Of a DNA stretch of 64,000 nucleotides, positions 12,197 to 23,951 are shown piece after piece. The notes beneath the pieces are model-generated. The model worked only from the letters and a program-made list of their open reading frames with translations, made no database searches and was not told where the DNA came from. Position numbers and translations under genes: made by a program. Each line of letters opens with the position of its first letter. Within the stretch, counting starts at the first letter, position 1. The stretch comes from Galbula dea (Eukaryota; Chordata; Aves; Piciformes; Galbulidae): positions 1,221,499 through 1,285,498 of the forward strand of contig VWZX01005784.1 of assembly GCA_013399015.1 (NCBI GenBank). The letters are read 5' to 3'.

Positions 12197-13081
12197 AGAG
12201 GCAGAACTGGGCTCTCTAACCGCTTCACCGGGATGAAGGCACTGCTGGAGAGATGGAGCGTGCTCGTGCTGCTGTTTGGGCGTGGGAGTACCGGTATGGT
12301 GAGACCGGGAACGGCACCACCCTGACAGCTTCCACTGTGATGGAGCCAGGGCAGGGCCAAAGAGGGGCTTTGGTGATGTGCTCCAGGGCAGACACCAGCC
12401 AAGAGGGAGAAGCCCAAGGTCTGTGGGCGCGTCAGAGCAGCGCAGGACCCCTTGGTGAGCGCAGGAGGGATGGGATGGGATGGGATGNAGCGCTGAGCCG
12501 CATCCTGCGGAGGGGCGGGAGCAGCCGGGCTGGCCCCGCGCCATGCAGAGGAGGAGCAGCAAATCCCCGGAGCACGTTAAAAAGCGAGGCTGAGCGGCAG
12601 CCGGGGAAGGAAGAAAACACCTCCATAGAAGGCAGCGGGGGAAAGGAGCGGCCGTAGCAGCTCGCAGGGGCCGCGGCTGCCGGCCCCAAACTTTCCCGGC
12701 GGCGGCTCGGCCGGGGCCCGGCGGGGGATGAGGCTATCTGGGCCGGGGCGCTGAGCCTGAAGCCCCCTCCCCGCCGCAGAGATGCTCCCNAGAGGCAGAA
12801 CTGGGCTCTCTAACCGCTTCACCGGGATGAAGGCACTGCTGGAGAGATGGAGCGTGCTCGTGCTGCTGTTTGGGCGTGGGAGTACCGGTATGGTGAGACC
12901 GGGAACGGCACCACCCTGACAGCTTCCACTGTGATGGAGCCAGGGCAGGGCCAAAGAGGGGCTTTGGTGATGTGCTCCAGGGCAGACACCAGCCAAGAGG
13001 GAGAAGCCCAAGGTCTGTGGGCGCGTCAGAGCAGCGCAGGACCCCTTGGTGAGCGCAGGAGGGATGGGATGGGATGGGATG
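12197..13081 (+). repeat. Exact 291-bp duplication at 594-bp offset (assembly artefact)
   Basis: Bases 12197-12487 and 12791-13081 appear identical along their whole length when read side by side. They run from AGAGGCAGAACTGGGC to a GGGAT pentamer run. Copy 1 ends at the single N at 12488 and copy 2 begins right after the single N at 12790. Identity that stops exactly at gap characters points to unmerged contig overlap rather than a biological duplication. The 301 bp between the copies (12489-12789) appear to be a separate contig. Confidence 0.85.
12489..12789 (+). promoter_or_regulatory. TIMP2 core promoter, 5'UTR and probable start codon on a misplaced contig
   Basis: GC-rich segment with a TATA-like TTAAAAAG at 12577-12584. 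About 30 bp downstream is AAACACCTCCATAGAAGGCA, which closely resembles what I remember of the start of human TIMP2 mRNA. A purine-context ATG lies at 12782-12784, with an in-frame TGA 30 nt upstream at 12752-12754. The segment ends after ATGCTCCC. Those 8 nt, placed directly before 13393, continue the TIMP2 reading frame without a shift. I infer that this contig belongs next to 13393, not between the duplicated copies. Confidence 0.6.
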
Positions 13082-13269
13082 AGCTGGAAGAACCGGACGG
13101 AGAAGAAATGCTTGGGCACAGACATAATCGCAGCCCTCCCCTTGCAATCGACTACTCCACTTGGCGCAGGCTGGATGCCAGGGCAGCAAGCTTGGAGCCA
13201 GGTTCTCGCCACCTTCCCCTGTCCGGCTGCTAGCCTGGCGGGTCCCGGGGCCGGGGCTGGGGCGGGGGC

Positions 13270-13392
13270 NNNNNNNNNNNNNNNNNNNNNNNNNNNNNNN
13301 NNNNNNNNNNNNNNNNNNNNNNNNNNNNNNNNNNNNNNNNNNNNNNNNNNNNNNNNNNNNNNNNNNNNNNNNNNNNNNNNNNNNNNNNNNNN
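13270..13392. other. Assembly gap of 123 N
   Basis: Run of undetermined bases that removes the start of TIMP2 exon 1 in the given order. Flanks are extremely GC-rich (GGGGCTGGGGCGGGGGC on the left), a usual cause of short-read dropout. The stated gap size may not be real. Confidence 0.99.
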
Positions 13393-16300
13393 CTTGCCCA
13401 GCCTGCTGGCCTGGCTGGCTGTGCTGCTGCTCGGCAGGGCCCGCCCGGCCGACGCCTGCAGCTGCTCGCCCATCCACCCGCAACAGGCCTTCTGCAACGC
13501 GGACGTAGGTGAGCGCCCACCGCTGCCCCCCGCGCTTGGGCCCCGGCTGCAGTCCCGGCATGGCACGGCCCAGCTCGGCGCGGCCCGCGGGAACTTCCCA
13601 GCGGGAGAAGGGGCGGAAAGTTGGCGCGGAGCGGGCGGGCAGGGAGCGGGCGGAGCCACCCCGGGCCCCGGCACCTGCCCGACGTCCCGTGCGGATGTCC
13701 TGACCGGCCCGGGGGTGTGTCGCCGGGAGCAGATGCGCGGCCGGGTGCGGTCCGTCCGTCTATCCGTCCGTCTATCCGTCTGTCTGCCCCGGGGTGTGTC
13801 CATCCCTCCCCGCCGTCTCGGGGGAGCCCTTGGGGCCGCGGTCGGCATCGCTCCGGGCGATGCTCGAAGCCGCCGGGGCTGGGCCGGTCTCTTGCTGCCC
13901 AGTCCCAGTATCACGGGCGAGCTCGGCGTCGGTGCCGCTCTGATGAACCCGCGGTGGTACGTGGCAGCGCAGGGAGCTGGCGGCCCCGGCNGCGCGGAGC
14001 CAGTCGCTAGCCCCAGAGAGCACCCGCCTCGTCTCGATCACCTCCCTTCTGTTCGTTATTTCCAGGCATTTCCTCTCCCCTGTCCCACTTTGTTCGGCTT
14101 GGATGCTGCTGAAAGGGAGGGCTTGGCAGCGCCGGGATCTGGATTCCTCTTTCTATGAATAATGCCCTTATTAAATTTTAACATATTAAACAAACAACCC
14201 AGCCCGGGCTCCTGACGCTCTCCTTTGCGGAGCCGTTCCCAGGCTCAGCTGGAGAGGTAACATTCCCAAACGCTTAGACAGCCCCAAGCCTCTGGACAGC
14301 CCAGCCCTGGCCCACGTTCCTGATCCAGGATGCTCCAGATGGATTCCCAGGCTCCCCTCACCCCTTCCAGACCCCACTCCTGGCATTTCGTCTCTGCCGG
14401 AGCCAACTCCCACCACATCTGGCTGCTGCCCCGTGTGCCTGGCTTGGCCTGGCCCTGTTGCTTGCACTGCGCGCTGTGAAGCACGTTGGGGACGGGGAGC
14501 TTTTTAGACAAAATGGAGCACTGACTTTTTGGAGCTGCTGCTCGAGCTGGTAGCCATGGCTTGTGGGATCCCCCGAACTTGCTTTGGGAGTGTGGCTGTG
14601 CTTCCTGTCATGCTGTCAATGGGATCAGCCTTCCAGGGCACTCATGAGTCAGTGCCCATCCTGGGGTGCTGGCTCAGCCATGACTCAGCTGCTGAGTCAC
14701 CATCTGTCTCAGCCATCCCAGCTGGCTCAGCTGGCTCCAGGGAGGCCAAGGCAGTGGTCTCCTGCAGGGCTGTCCTGCTGCCCTCGGCATGTGCCTGTCT
14801 TGTGGGCAGTTGGAGCCCTCCTTCTGGGCTGTGCCGCTTGCAGCGCTGGCCTCCAGACCAAGCCTTCCGTGTGGCTTGTCTGGATCATGCTTGCCTTGTG
14901 TGAGTCCTGGTGGGGACGGTGCTGGGCTTGAGGGATCAGGGTTCATCCCAGGATGAACCACATGATGTTTTTAATCTGAGCCTTTTCTTCCCATGCAGCA
15001 TGGCTTCATTGCCTGCAGCCTGTCATGCTTAGCCTTCCTGTTGCTTCTCATTCTCCCCTGGGGTGCTCTTTGGAGCTGGGAGGCTCTTCAGCCAGCTCCT
15101 TCCCTGTGGGTACACAGAGTCCAGGGAGAGCCTGGGGCCATGTGTGCTGCTGGGACCTTCCCAGACTGCTGCAGATGGAGCAGCTCATGTCCAGGCTGGG
15201 TCTTTGGTAGAGGTGTGGTGGTGGCTGATGCCCTGTGATGCCAGGCATGCCAGGGGCAGCTGATGATCTCCAAGGCTCATACTCATCCCCTGGTGGGGAG
15301 GAACTTGGTGAGTGTAGTGTGAGGTTCTGGCCCTATGGGACTGAGATTCCTGCTCTGTATCATAGGGAGTGCCTGCTACCTCCGTCTGTGCCTCTCCATG
15401 GTCTTCTGCCCTCCCTCATGCCTGCAGCCACCTCTCCCTTGAAACTGGGCTGGAGCAGAGTCAGTTTGTCTGGAGGGGATACGACTCTTCCTTTGGCATC
15501 TTGTGCTGGCGTGGCTGGGATTCATGGAGGGACTGGGAGTTGTGTCACTGGAGCTGGTGACTTGGAATAAGTGACCTGGCTGTTCCGCTCTTGCACTTCC
15601 TGGCCCAGGGGACGGACAATGGTTTCCTGCAGGGCTTGAGGCTTAGGGCTGCCCCATCTGCCGTTCCTCACTGCGGCTGTGCCTGGGCAGTAGAGGCCAG
15701 CAGCTGGCTTTGCCAGGGCTGCTTAGCTGCCAAGTAGGGATGTAGCCAGGGCAGGGACCACAGCAGGAGACCCAGGTTCTGGAGCAGTGTAGGGATTCGG
15801 AGGGCAATAGAGGTGATGCTCAACCCTTCTGGGCATGGCTGTAGCTTTGGCCTTGTGCGACAGCACCGACTCCAGGAGAGGTCAGTGGGGCAGTGGAGGG
15901 TGAAGGTACCTCAGATGCATCCCCTGACAGCATTGCAACGATTCTAGTTGTCCGAGTGCTTTGTTCCTCAGAACGGGGCACAGGGAGGCAGGGGAGGGAT
16001 GGCGGCAGCTGCTGGAAGGGACCAGGCAGAGGAGAAGATTTGGGGATAGGGTGAGAGCGGTCCCTGCCAAGCAACGGTGGGGCAGGGAGCTGCTGGTGCC
16101 CAGTGCCGCTCAGCCGAGCTCCGATGGTCGGAATCCTTCCTGTGTGGAGGGGCTGTGGGCTGACTGCTGGGGCCGCTGCTGATTGGGCTCCATCCCGTTC
16201 CCGTCAGAGCGCCGGATGACGCACGCAGCCATGGCAGCGCATAACCCGTGGCTCCCGTGAAGGCCGGCAGGCGAGCAGGGCCTGGCTCCTCGTGGGCACT

Positions 16301-19300
16301 GCCACGCACCAGGAAAGCCCCCGTGGCCTCTGCCGCTTCTCCACTGTGGGACTGCTGTGCTCAGTCCAGCCTCTACATCCACAAAGCCGCCCTGCTGCTG
16401 CACCAGGGCAGGGGTGCATTGTGCTACTGCCCAAGCTGCTGCCGAGCAGGCACCTGGGAGCTGGTTTCCATCCACTTTGCCAGGCAGGACTGGAGTTCAG
16501 GGGTCCCTCCTGGGAGCATTTTGCTGGGTCCCTGGCTCTGCCAGCCTCAGACAGGGCTGGAGTGACCCTGGGGCTGCCCCTGCCCAGGCTGGCAGTGCCG
16601 GGCAGGCAGTGCTGGCACTGGCAGCCAGCCCCTTCGCTCAGCTGGCTGCCAACAGCCCCGGAGAAGGGAGCTTTGTTCCCTGGCCATTTAGTCCGGCAGT
16701 GGCCCCTGTGGTCTGTGGGCACCAGTACTTCCCGAGCAGTCATGGGTGGGTGCTGCCAGGGCTATGTGGTGGGGTCTAGGGTGGGATGGCAGAGGAAGGA
16801 GTGGCCAGTTTGGCAGGTAGTCATGAGCCAAGACTCCCTGTGCTGCCCCTCTGCCCATGGAGCACATGCAGGCAGGCACAGGGCTTTCCAGCAGCTCCCC
16901 TGACCTGGGGCAGGCTATGGCAGGATTCTCCCTGGCTGCAGCTTCTGTCCCCTTGGCAGGTCTCACCAGGACAGGTCACCACTCCCAAACCCCCTTTCAT
17001 CCTTCCCCAGAAGAACCTGGGGCTGCTGTGTCTCCTTGCAAGGTCTCATAGCATCTCCCTGCTGGCTGCTCATGGTGGCTCCTGCTGCAATGGCAACTGC
17101 CAGCAGTGGGAACCCCCTCAGCAGCCAGAAATGCAGGGTGCAGGCCCCAAGCTGGGGCAATCACACGGCAGGTGCCAGAGAGGACAGCACAGAGGTGAAT
17201 TTCCCTGCCCTGCCAGGGCTGTGGGGCTGACCCACATGGCAGAGGGCTACAAGGGGATCTGCTGTCTCGCAGGGGTCTGGCCCAGAGGGCTCCAGGGTCA
17301 TAACTGCAGGGTAGCCACAACTTGCAGCCCTGGGCTTGTCACCAGATGGGCTCCCATCAGTTGCCCTGCAGTGTGTCTTCTTGACATGGCTTGTCCTGCC
17401 TGGGGGAGGAGTGTTTCCAGCATTGCCCTGGATGGACTAGGTTGCCTGCTTCTGGATCATGCTGCAACTGCCATGCGCCCTGGCAGCTGAGAGAGCTCTG
17501 CTCAGCTTCGTGATGGGTCTGGTGGTTGTCCAGGCCAGCAGCAGGGGTTGGTGGGTAATGCAGCCAGTGGAGGCATTGGCATTTGAGGAAGTCTGACTGC
17601 TGGTCTCTCAGCACCCAGGGGTTTTCTGCTGTCCCTTGGCCCTGCGTCCTTGTCCCAGGGATCTCAGCTGGGCTCTCCTCTGGGGTTCCTGTCTGTGATC
17701 CCTGTGGCTCACCCTGCTTGCCGCTCTGGTTCCTGGCTGGCGCAGAGGAGCTTGGCTACACTGCTGGGGTCTTGGCGGGGAGAGCGCAGCGCAGCCGTCC
17801 CCTCGACAAAGCCGCACTGTTCAGAACAAATCCGCCTAGAATTGGGCTGCATTTTTGTCAAGTGATTCATCAGCACGTGAATGGAAAAGGCTGGAGCCCA
17901 CTGAACCAGTAACCATTCCCCGCGCCTGTGGCCACGAGGCCGGAGTCAATGTGTGACTTTCCAGCCTGGTGGCACCCAAGTTATGCCACAGTGAAGGGCC
18001 GGGCACATGGGAGGACGCAGCAGCTGCTGGGCTGGGGGGCAAGGGGTGGCTGCAGTGCCTGCGGTGTCTCAGGTGCATTGCTGGCAGAGGAGTGGGCAGG
18101 GGCTGAGGACACACGTGCCAAGCAGAGCTCTGCCAGCCTGAGTAACAGACCAGGGCAAGGGGTTATGCCCAGGGGATGCTGCATGCAAGGACGCTGGGGC
18201 TCCATGCATTGCTGAGACACTGCTATGCTTCCATTGTGCCTGGAGAGCCTGGCCCTCCCCCAAGGGAGACAGCATGGCTGGGAAAGGGAAAGCCCTTGCT
18301 GTGGCCCTGGTACTTGTGGGCAGTGTGTCTGCCTGCCCTGCCCTGTGTGAGTGCCTGCGTTGACCAGGGGTGGCTGTTTTGGGGAGTCTGCCTTGGCCTG
18401 TGCTTATGCTGGTGGCCACCATCTCCTTTCCAGTGTAAACTCAGTTGGCACTTACTGGTGCCCACGTGGTGCTGTGCCCCCTGACCTTCAGCTTAAATAG
18501 CCCATCCGCATATCCCCACACCTCACAGTATTTATAGAGTGAGGTCAGATTCCCTCTCCTTACCACGCCAGGCAAGCTCACGTGTGCCAGGCTGGCAGGC
18601 AACCCCCTGCACACCCCTGGCTTCTCCCACTCCAGCACCTTTCAGTGGGGGACAAGAGCTGGGTGCCTGGCCTGGCTGGCTCTTGCCCTCCTGCTGCCTC
18701 AGCCAAAGCTGTTCCCTAACCCTGGAGCATGGGGCTGGCAGGGCAGTGAGTGCCACTGATGGGGAGCTGGCCTCCCCTTGTAATAGCAGACCGTGGAGCC
18801 CTGCAAGCCTGTGCCCTGCAGCCAGGCCCCCTCCCTGTCTGTGAGGATGCTGAGCAGGACCTGCCTGTGGCTTTGGGGCTGCCACTACACTGTCAGTGTT
18901 CCCAGCACTGCCTGAGGCTGACTAGGAGCTCCTGAGCTGCAGGTCTGGTGTGCCCTGCACACCAGAGCACCTACATCCACAAACAGCTGTGACCTGCTTA
19001 GCACAGCACTGAAACAACAGCTGTGTCCTATGCCAGTGAGTGAGGGTGAGCTGGCTGCCTGCTGCTTGCCTGCTCTGCCCACCCTGGGTGCCCAGTGGGT
19101 AACTGCCACGTGCCAAGCACTCACGTGCCTGTTTGTGTGTCCCTGGGCTGTGTTGGCACTGTGATCGCAGGGACCCTTCCACACAGAGCTGTCCTTTCAT
19201 CACTCTTGAGGGCACTGTGGCCTCAACAGCCCTGGGGCACCCGACCTTGCACCTTAGCACTGACACTGGGACCACCCCAGGGCTGTATGGAGCCTAGAGA

Positions 19301-21540
19301 GCTGTAGCCTTTGGCCAAGCTGCTCTGGGCTGCCGGCTGGGGAGCTTGCTGCCTCCCCTCACCAGGCTGTTTTTCCAGTGCCCCAGCCCTCAGCATCCCC
19401 AGGTTATTTTTGCAGGCAGCGAGGGCAGGAAGTGACATTCTGCAGCCCCTGTCCCGGGGGTGATGTGGTTTCTGCACCTGCACAGTGTGAGGCTCCACTC
19501 GGCAGTAACTGAGCTCTGACAGGGAGCTGGCAGCCAGAGCATTGCCCCATGGCAGCCAGGGCCCCTCTGTGGTGGAACGGGGACTCCACGCTCCAGCTCT
19601 GGGGTGCAAAGGCAGCCTGCTCCCAGGACCCCTGCTCCCCTGGTGTGGGGATGCAGAGGGGCTGGTAAGGGCCTGGAAGGACTGGGGACCCTGGCATGGG
19701 CTGCCTGTGCCAGCATTTAGTGGGCAGTGGTGGTGCCCATGGCAGCTTCCACCTCCCTCTGCACCTAAAGGTGACCCTCCAAATTGCTCCCTCCGCCCTT
19801 TTGTCCTCCAGCCAGGCCTGGCCATGGGGACATTTGCCTGGGGCCCTTGCCAGAGACTGGTTTAATTAATGACAGTGGGACAAATACTGCAGTGCTCCTA
19901 GGATGCTGCTGGCAGGTTTTATTTAGCTGTCCTGGTGCCATCGGGATGACAGGCATAAGCCAGGGCCGGGCCAGCCTGTGCCTATGGATCTGGCAGGGGC
20001 TGGGCAGAGACTGAGCCAGGACTGGACAAGGGCAACCAGTCTGACATGGCTGGCAGCAGTGGAACCAGGCGATCCTGGGGTGACCTTTCCTTATCACCTG
20101 CCATGAAGGTGCTGCTGCAACACTGCCTGTCGTCCCGTGCAGGCCAGAGTCCTGTCCCTTTGGGGACAGTGTGTGACAGCCAGCATCTGGGTGCTTGCAG
20201 GGGGGGCAGTGGGGCTCACTGTGTGCAGCTGGCCCCGTGTGAGGATGGGAGCCCATGGGATGGTGGAGCATTACTTCTGGTCCCTGGCCACCTCTGCTGA
20301 CCTTGACATCTCTGCATTGCAGTGATCCGAGCAAAGGCTGTGTCTGCGAAAGAGGTGGATTCGGGGAACGATATATATGGGAACCCCATCAAACGAATCC
20401 AGTATGAAATCAAGCAGATCAAGGTAATGGGGCACACCGGGGCAGGAGGCTGGGGGAGGGGACAAGGCAGCCCCCTGTGCCGGCCACTCACTCCCTCTCC
20501 TTCTCCCCAGATGTTTAAGGGCCCTGACAAGGACATAGAGTTCATCTACACGGCTCCATCCACCGCCGTGTGCGGCCGGCTGCTGGACACCGGCGGGAAG
20601 AAGGAGTATCTCATTGCAGGTGGGCAGCTGCGAGGGAGGCTCCGGGGGGATGTTGGTGGTGGTGCTGGCCCTGCTGCCTCCCAAGACAGCTGTGATGTGT
20701 ATCTGCTCACAGGGCTGTGTCCTGGCTGTGCTTGGCAGCTCTGGGCTGTGGCAGGGGTATCTGGGGATGAGCCTCTACTCCCCAGAGACAGTGCAGAGCC
20801 AGAGGGATGGATTGTAGCAGCCCCCAGTCTCCACAGACCAGGCTGAGTCCCAGGCATCCTGAATCAGCATCAGGTCCCCGAGGCATTGTGGGGGACCCTC
20901 TGAACAGTCCGTTTGGCCTCTCCCCAGGCAAGTCAGAGGGCAATGGCAAGATGCACATCACGCTCTGCGACTTAGTCTCCACCTGGGACTCACTGAGCCC
21001 AACCCAGAAGAAGAGCCTAAACCAGCGGTACCAGATGGGCTGTGAGTGCAAGGTGAGTGGCTGGGCTGCCCATGCCAGTGGGATCCACAGCCCCTCTGCC
21101 TCCTTCCATTTTGGAGCTGAGGCCAGCCCTGGCACCTGTGCCCAGTGGTTCCCTCCATCCCTCTGTATCAGGATCACATCACCACCATGCCCTGCAGGGA
21201 TGGGGTGGCCTAGTATCCCTGGTTCAGAGCTGGGGGGATGGGTGAAAGAGAGCTGTGGAGGACCAGCAGTCCTCTGTCCCCCCCTCCTGCCCTGGCATTT
21301 CCCCTTGGGGTGGTTGATGACAGTCTGTGTCGTGTGCAGATCTCGCGCTGCCTTTCCATCCCCTGCTTTGTCTCCTCCTCGGACGAGTGTCTCTGGACAG
21401 ACTGGGCGATGGAGAAGAACAACGTGGATGGGCGGCAGGCGAAGCACTACGCTTGCATCAAGAGGAGCGACGGTTCATGCGCCTGGTACCGTGGCATGGC
21501 CCCCCCCAAGCAAGAGTTTCTCGACATTGAGGACCCCTAA
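13393..21540 (+). CDS. TIMP2: Metalloproteinase inhibitor 2, five exons, 5' end lost in a gap
   Basis: Secreted inhibitor of matrix metalloproteinases; it also bridges MMP14 and pro-MMP2 at the cell surface. Exons are (gap) 13393-13508, 20323-20423, 20511-20619, 20928-21052 and 21340-21540; every junction is GT-AG and in phase. The visible part encodes the rest of a signal peptide (ending GRARPADA), then the mature N-terminus CSCSPIHPQQAFCNADV, whose first Cys coordinates the protease zinc. The NTR-type inhibitory domain follows (VIRAKAV, GNDIYGNPIKRIQYEIKQIK, KKEYLIAGK), then the C-terminal domain. The acidic tail QEFLDIEDP is identical to human and is known to contact pro-MMP2. The visible coding length is 652 nt. 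The likely start at 12782 would make 219 aa (human 220). Intron 1 is only 6.8 kb, much shorter than in mammals. Confidence 0.96.
13751..13787 (+). repeat. Short pyrimidine microsatellite (TCCG/TCTA/TCTG units)
   Basis: Alternating TCCG, TCTA and TCTG tetranucleotides about 240 bp after the TIMP2 exon 1 donor, within the GC-rich start of intron 1. Simple-sequence repeat with no further meaning seen. Confidence 0.8.
14645..14700. promoter_or_regulatory. Cluster of three AP-1/ARE (NF-E2-type) motifs in TIMP2 intron 1
   Basis: TGAGTCA occurs at 14645-14651. A 19-bp near-perfect palindrome, TGACTCAGCTGCTGAGTCA, occupies 14681-14699. The palindrome holds two opposed ARE-like cores: ATGACTCAGC on plus (14680-14689) and GTGACTCAGCA on minus (14700-14690). 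These match the RTGACNNNGC consensus bound by CNC-bZIP/small MAF factors, and also AP-1. The element is 1.2 kb downstream of TIMP2 exon 1. Function is inferred from motif only. Confidence 0.45.
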
Positions 21541-22760
21541 GCCAAACGAGCGCATTCCAGTAGCCAGTAGAAAAAAAAACCTGCAAGATGTTAGACTGGT
21601 CCATGCTGATATCAGTTCCTGGAGACAGCATGAAAATTCACTCGGCCACAGGGGTCCCTGCTGGGTCCGTGACCCACCCCCGGCCACACTCAGCCCTGGC
21701 AGCTGTGAAGGAATCGAACCCTCGTAAGTGGCAGGAGCTGCCTTGTCTGTGTAGCAGGTCTACCAATGCCCCCGCTGCGGGGGAGCCGCCCCAGCAGCTC
21801 TTGCCAGGTAGCCCTCTCCACCACGGCATCCCTAGGACCCCACTGTTCCCCTCCCCACCCACGACCTGTCGCTCCCTTTGGGGTGCAGGAAGGTTACAGC
21901 CCTCCAGGCAGAGGTTCTGGGGCGCTTTACCATGTGACAGAGCCCCTGGCCATTTGCAAGGGGCCACAGGCTTTTTGCAGAGTCAGATGGTTCCAATGTC
22001 TTGTTCCAAAAAGCTGGGGGGGCACATTAATATGGCTATGGTGATTTCCCCACGCCCCCACATGCACTTGAGCACTGCTGCCCCTTTTGTGACACGCTCC
22101 TTTCCCCATGGGGATGTGAAGGTGAGTGTGGGGTTCACTACTGTCCCCAGCATCGTGGTGGGGGTTCATTCCCACTGCACTCTCCTGCACGGGTGGAGAG
22201 CTGCTGCCAGACCCTGCTGCAGCTGCTGCTGTTGGACATGCTTAGACCCACCAGCCTTGGCAGGCAGCAGGGCTGCGCAGGGAGCTCCCCCTCGGAAGAC
22301 ACCAGTGGCAGGAGCTCTAGCTGCATGGGCACAGGGCGTTCATCATCGCTTCGTGCAGCTGTTGGCTGAGCCGTGCCATAGCCTTTTGGCAGCGCTGCGG
22401 CCGCGCGGCCGGCCAAGCTCCATCCTCTGCATCGGCAGGGAAGGAGCCCGGCACGGGGCTGGGCACAGGCAGCAACGCAGCCACAGGAACCCTCGTCCCC
22501 TCCGGTGAACTGTCCGCACACCTCGGGCCCCGCTTTTTCTGAGCCATTCCCATGTTGCAGCGGCACTGGAGTGAGCCACAGAGCTGCCTGTGCCTGTCAC
22601 CCCCTTCCCGTAGCTTTGGGAGCATGTCGGGAACAACCCCTGCAGTCCTGCTTCGGGAGCCTTTTCATGCTGTGCGTCCCTGTAAGGTTTAAGATGTCGT
22701 ACTGGACCAGTCTGGGTAATTTCAACATATTAAAGAGTGAAAATTAAAACGAAAGAAAAA
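21541..22760 (+). terminator. TIMP2 3'UTR with poly(A) signal ATTAAA at 22729-22734
   Basis: About 1.2 kb of non-coding sequence follows the TIMP2 stop codon. ATTAAA at 22729-22734, with another ATTAAA ten bases on, is the first good poly(A) signal. An A-rich stretch with ACCAA units (22741-22790) follows. The 1.2-kb 3'UTR agrees with the shorter TIMP2 mRNA form known in mammals. No coding feature is present. Confidence 0.6.
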
Positions 22761-23079
22761 GAAAAAAAAAACCAAACCAAACCCAACCTCTAATGAATCC
22801 CATATACGACTCCTGTTCGCTTACTGTATGGTTATATCATATGTGCCGTTTGCTCCTGTCTCTGCTGGTAGTCTGTCTCTGAGTTCAATATTGCCACTTG
22901 TTTTGCCACCGACTCTTATGTCCCTGTGCTCTAATTTCGGTCTCTCCTCGTCAGGCGCTGGAGTCGCACCGGTTCATGGGGAGGGAGGAGGGTTTACACA
23001 GGGAGCTCCCGGGCAGGGCATAACGGCACTGGGGAGCGCGTTCTTCTGGCTCGGCTGGTCCGCCCATGGTCTCTCCTGA

Positions 23080-23930
23080 TCCCTGTCAGCTCCTCCCGGT
23101 GCCCCCCCGGGTCCCTGTCGGTTCTCCCCCGTTTCGCCCCTCCGGCCTCTCTGAGGAGAGCTTCCTGCTGGGTGTTAGCCGTACCCCGCCGGCGGCCTCC
23201 GGGGACGGAGGGAAACGGACAAGATAACGTTTGAAAGCCCCTCGAGCGGCACTGACCGCGACACCTAAGGGAACCGAGACTGAGACTGAGACTGAAACCG
23301 AACTGCAGCACAGTGCAGCTTCGCGTGGGAAACACCACATCCGGACGAGCCCCACCCCTGCCGGGGCATCCAACCGGCATGCGCGGCCCAGCCCCCGGAA
23401 CTTGCAGGGTGGGGCGGTGCCGGTGGGCGGGCACGGAGCATGGCGAATCCCCACCCGCTCCAGGGCCTGGGGGCGGAAGAGGTTGGTACCGGCGGTGGGC
23501 GGTGCCTCCTCACGGCGGCGACACGTGCGCGCGGCGGCGGAGGCCCGGATGGTGAGTGCGGCAGGGTCCGGACGGGACGGGACGGGACGGNTCGGGGCCC
23601 TACGCCCCGTAGCCGTCTCCCCCTGCCCTGTCCGTGGGGCCGGGAGCAGTGGAGCGCCGGTAGCGGGCGGGACCTACGTGGCAGCGGGCCGGGAGCAGCG
23701 CGGCGGCCCTCAAGGTCGCAGGCGGCGGGGAGGAGGGAGGAAAAGGAGGGCAACGCTGGCCGTAGCGGCGGTGGGGAGGGACGCAGCGAGGCCTTTCCGG
23801 GGTGCGCGGCGGCGGGGCCGGGCCTGTGGCGGGCCTAGGCCGCGGGCTGTTGCCCTGGTAACGCAGCCCCGCGTCGGGCCGGGCCGGATCCGAGCCTCCC
23901 TGTTCCAAACCGATCGCCCCTTTCTCACAG
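23080..23930 (+). promoter_or_regulatory. CpG-rich USP36 promoter and noncoding first exon
   Basis: CpG-dense DNA begins about 350 bp after the TIMP2 poly(A) signal. A noncoding exon probably ends at 23551 with a strong donor (GGATG then GTGAGTGCGG), and intron 1 runs 23552-23930 with acceptor CTTTCTCACAG. A one-base gap lies at 23591 in a GGGAC repeat. GAGACT hexamers followed by GAAACCGAAC (about 23277-23302) give a weakly interferon-response-like motif. Exact transcription start unknown. Confidence 0.6.
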
Positions 23931-23951
23931 CCGGGTCCTCCGGCCGTCGCC

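Larger units (their letters stand above)
13509..20322 (+). other. TIMP2 intron 1
   Basis: 6.8-kb intron starting in CpG-rich sequence up to about 14050, with a one-base gap at 13991. In mammals this intron houses the unrelated gene CEP295NL (DDC8); no comparable frame is visible here on either strand. Apart from the microsatellite and the AP-1/ARE cluster listed separately, I see only unremarkable G+C-rich DNA and no transposon. Confidence 0.7.

Noticed and set aside
12577..13914. 445-codon minus-strand frame across TIMP2 exon 1
   Set aside because: It runs through the N gap and the false duplication and is low-complexity GC-rich translation without domains.
13509..20322. Possible CEP295NL (DDC8) gene nested in TIMP2 intron 1, as in mammals
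   Set aside because: No long frame or similar peptide is seen on either strand.
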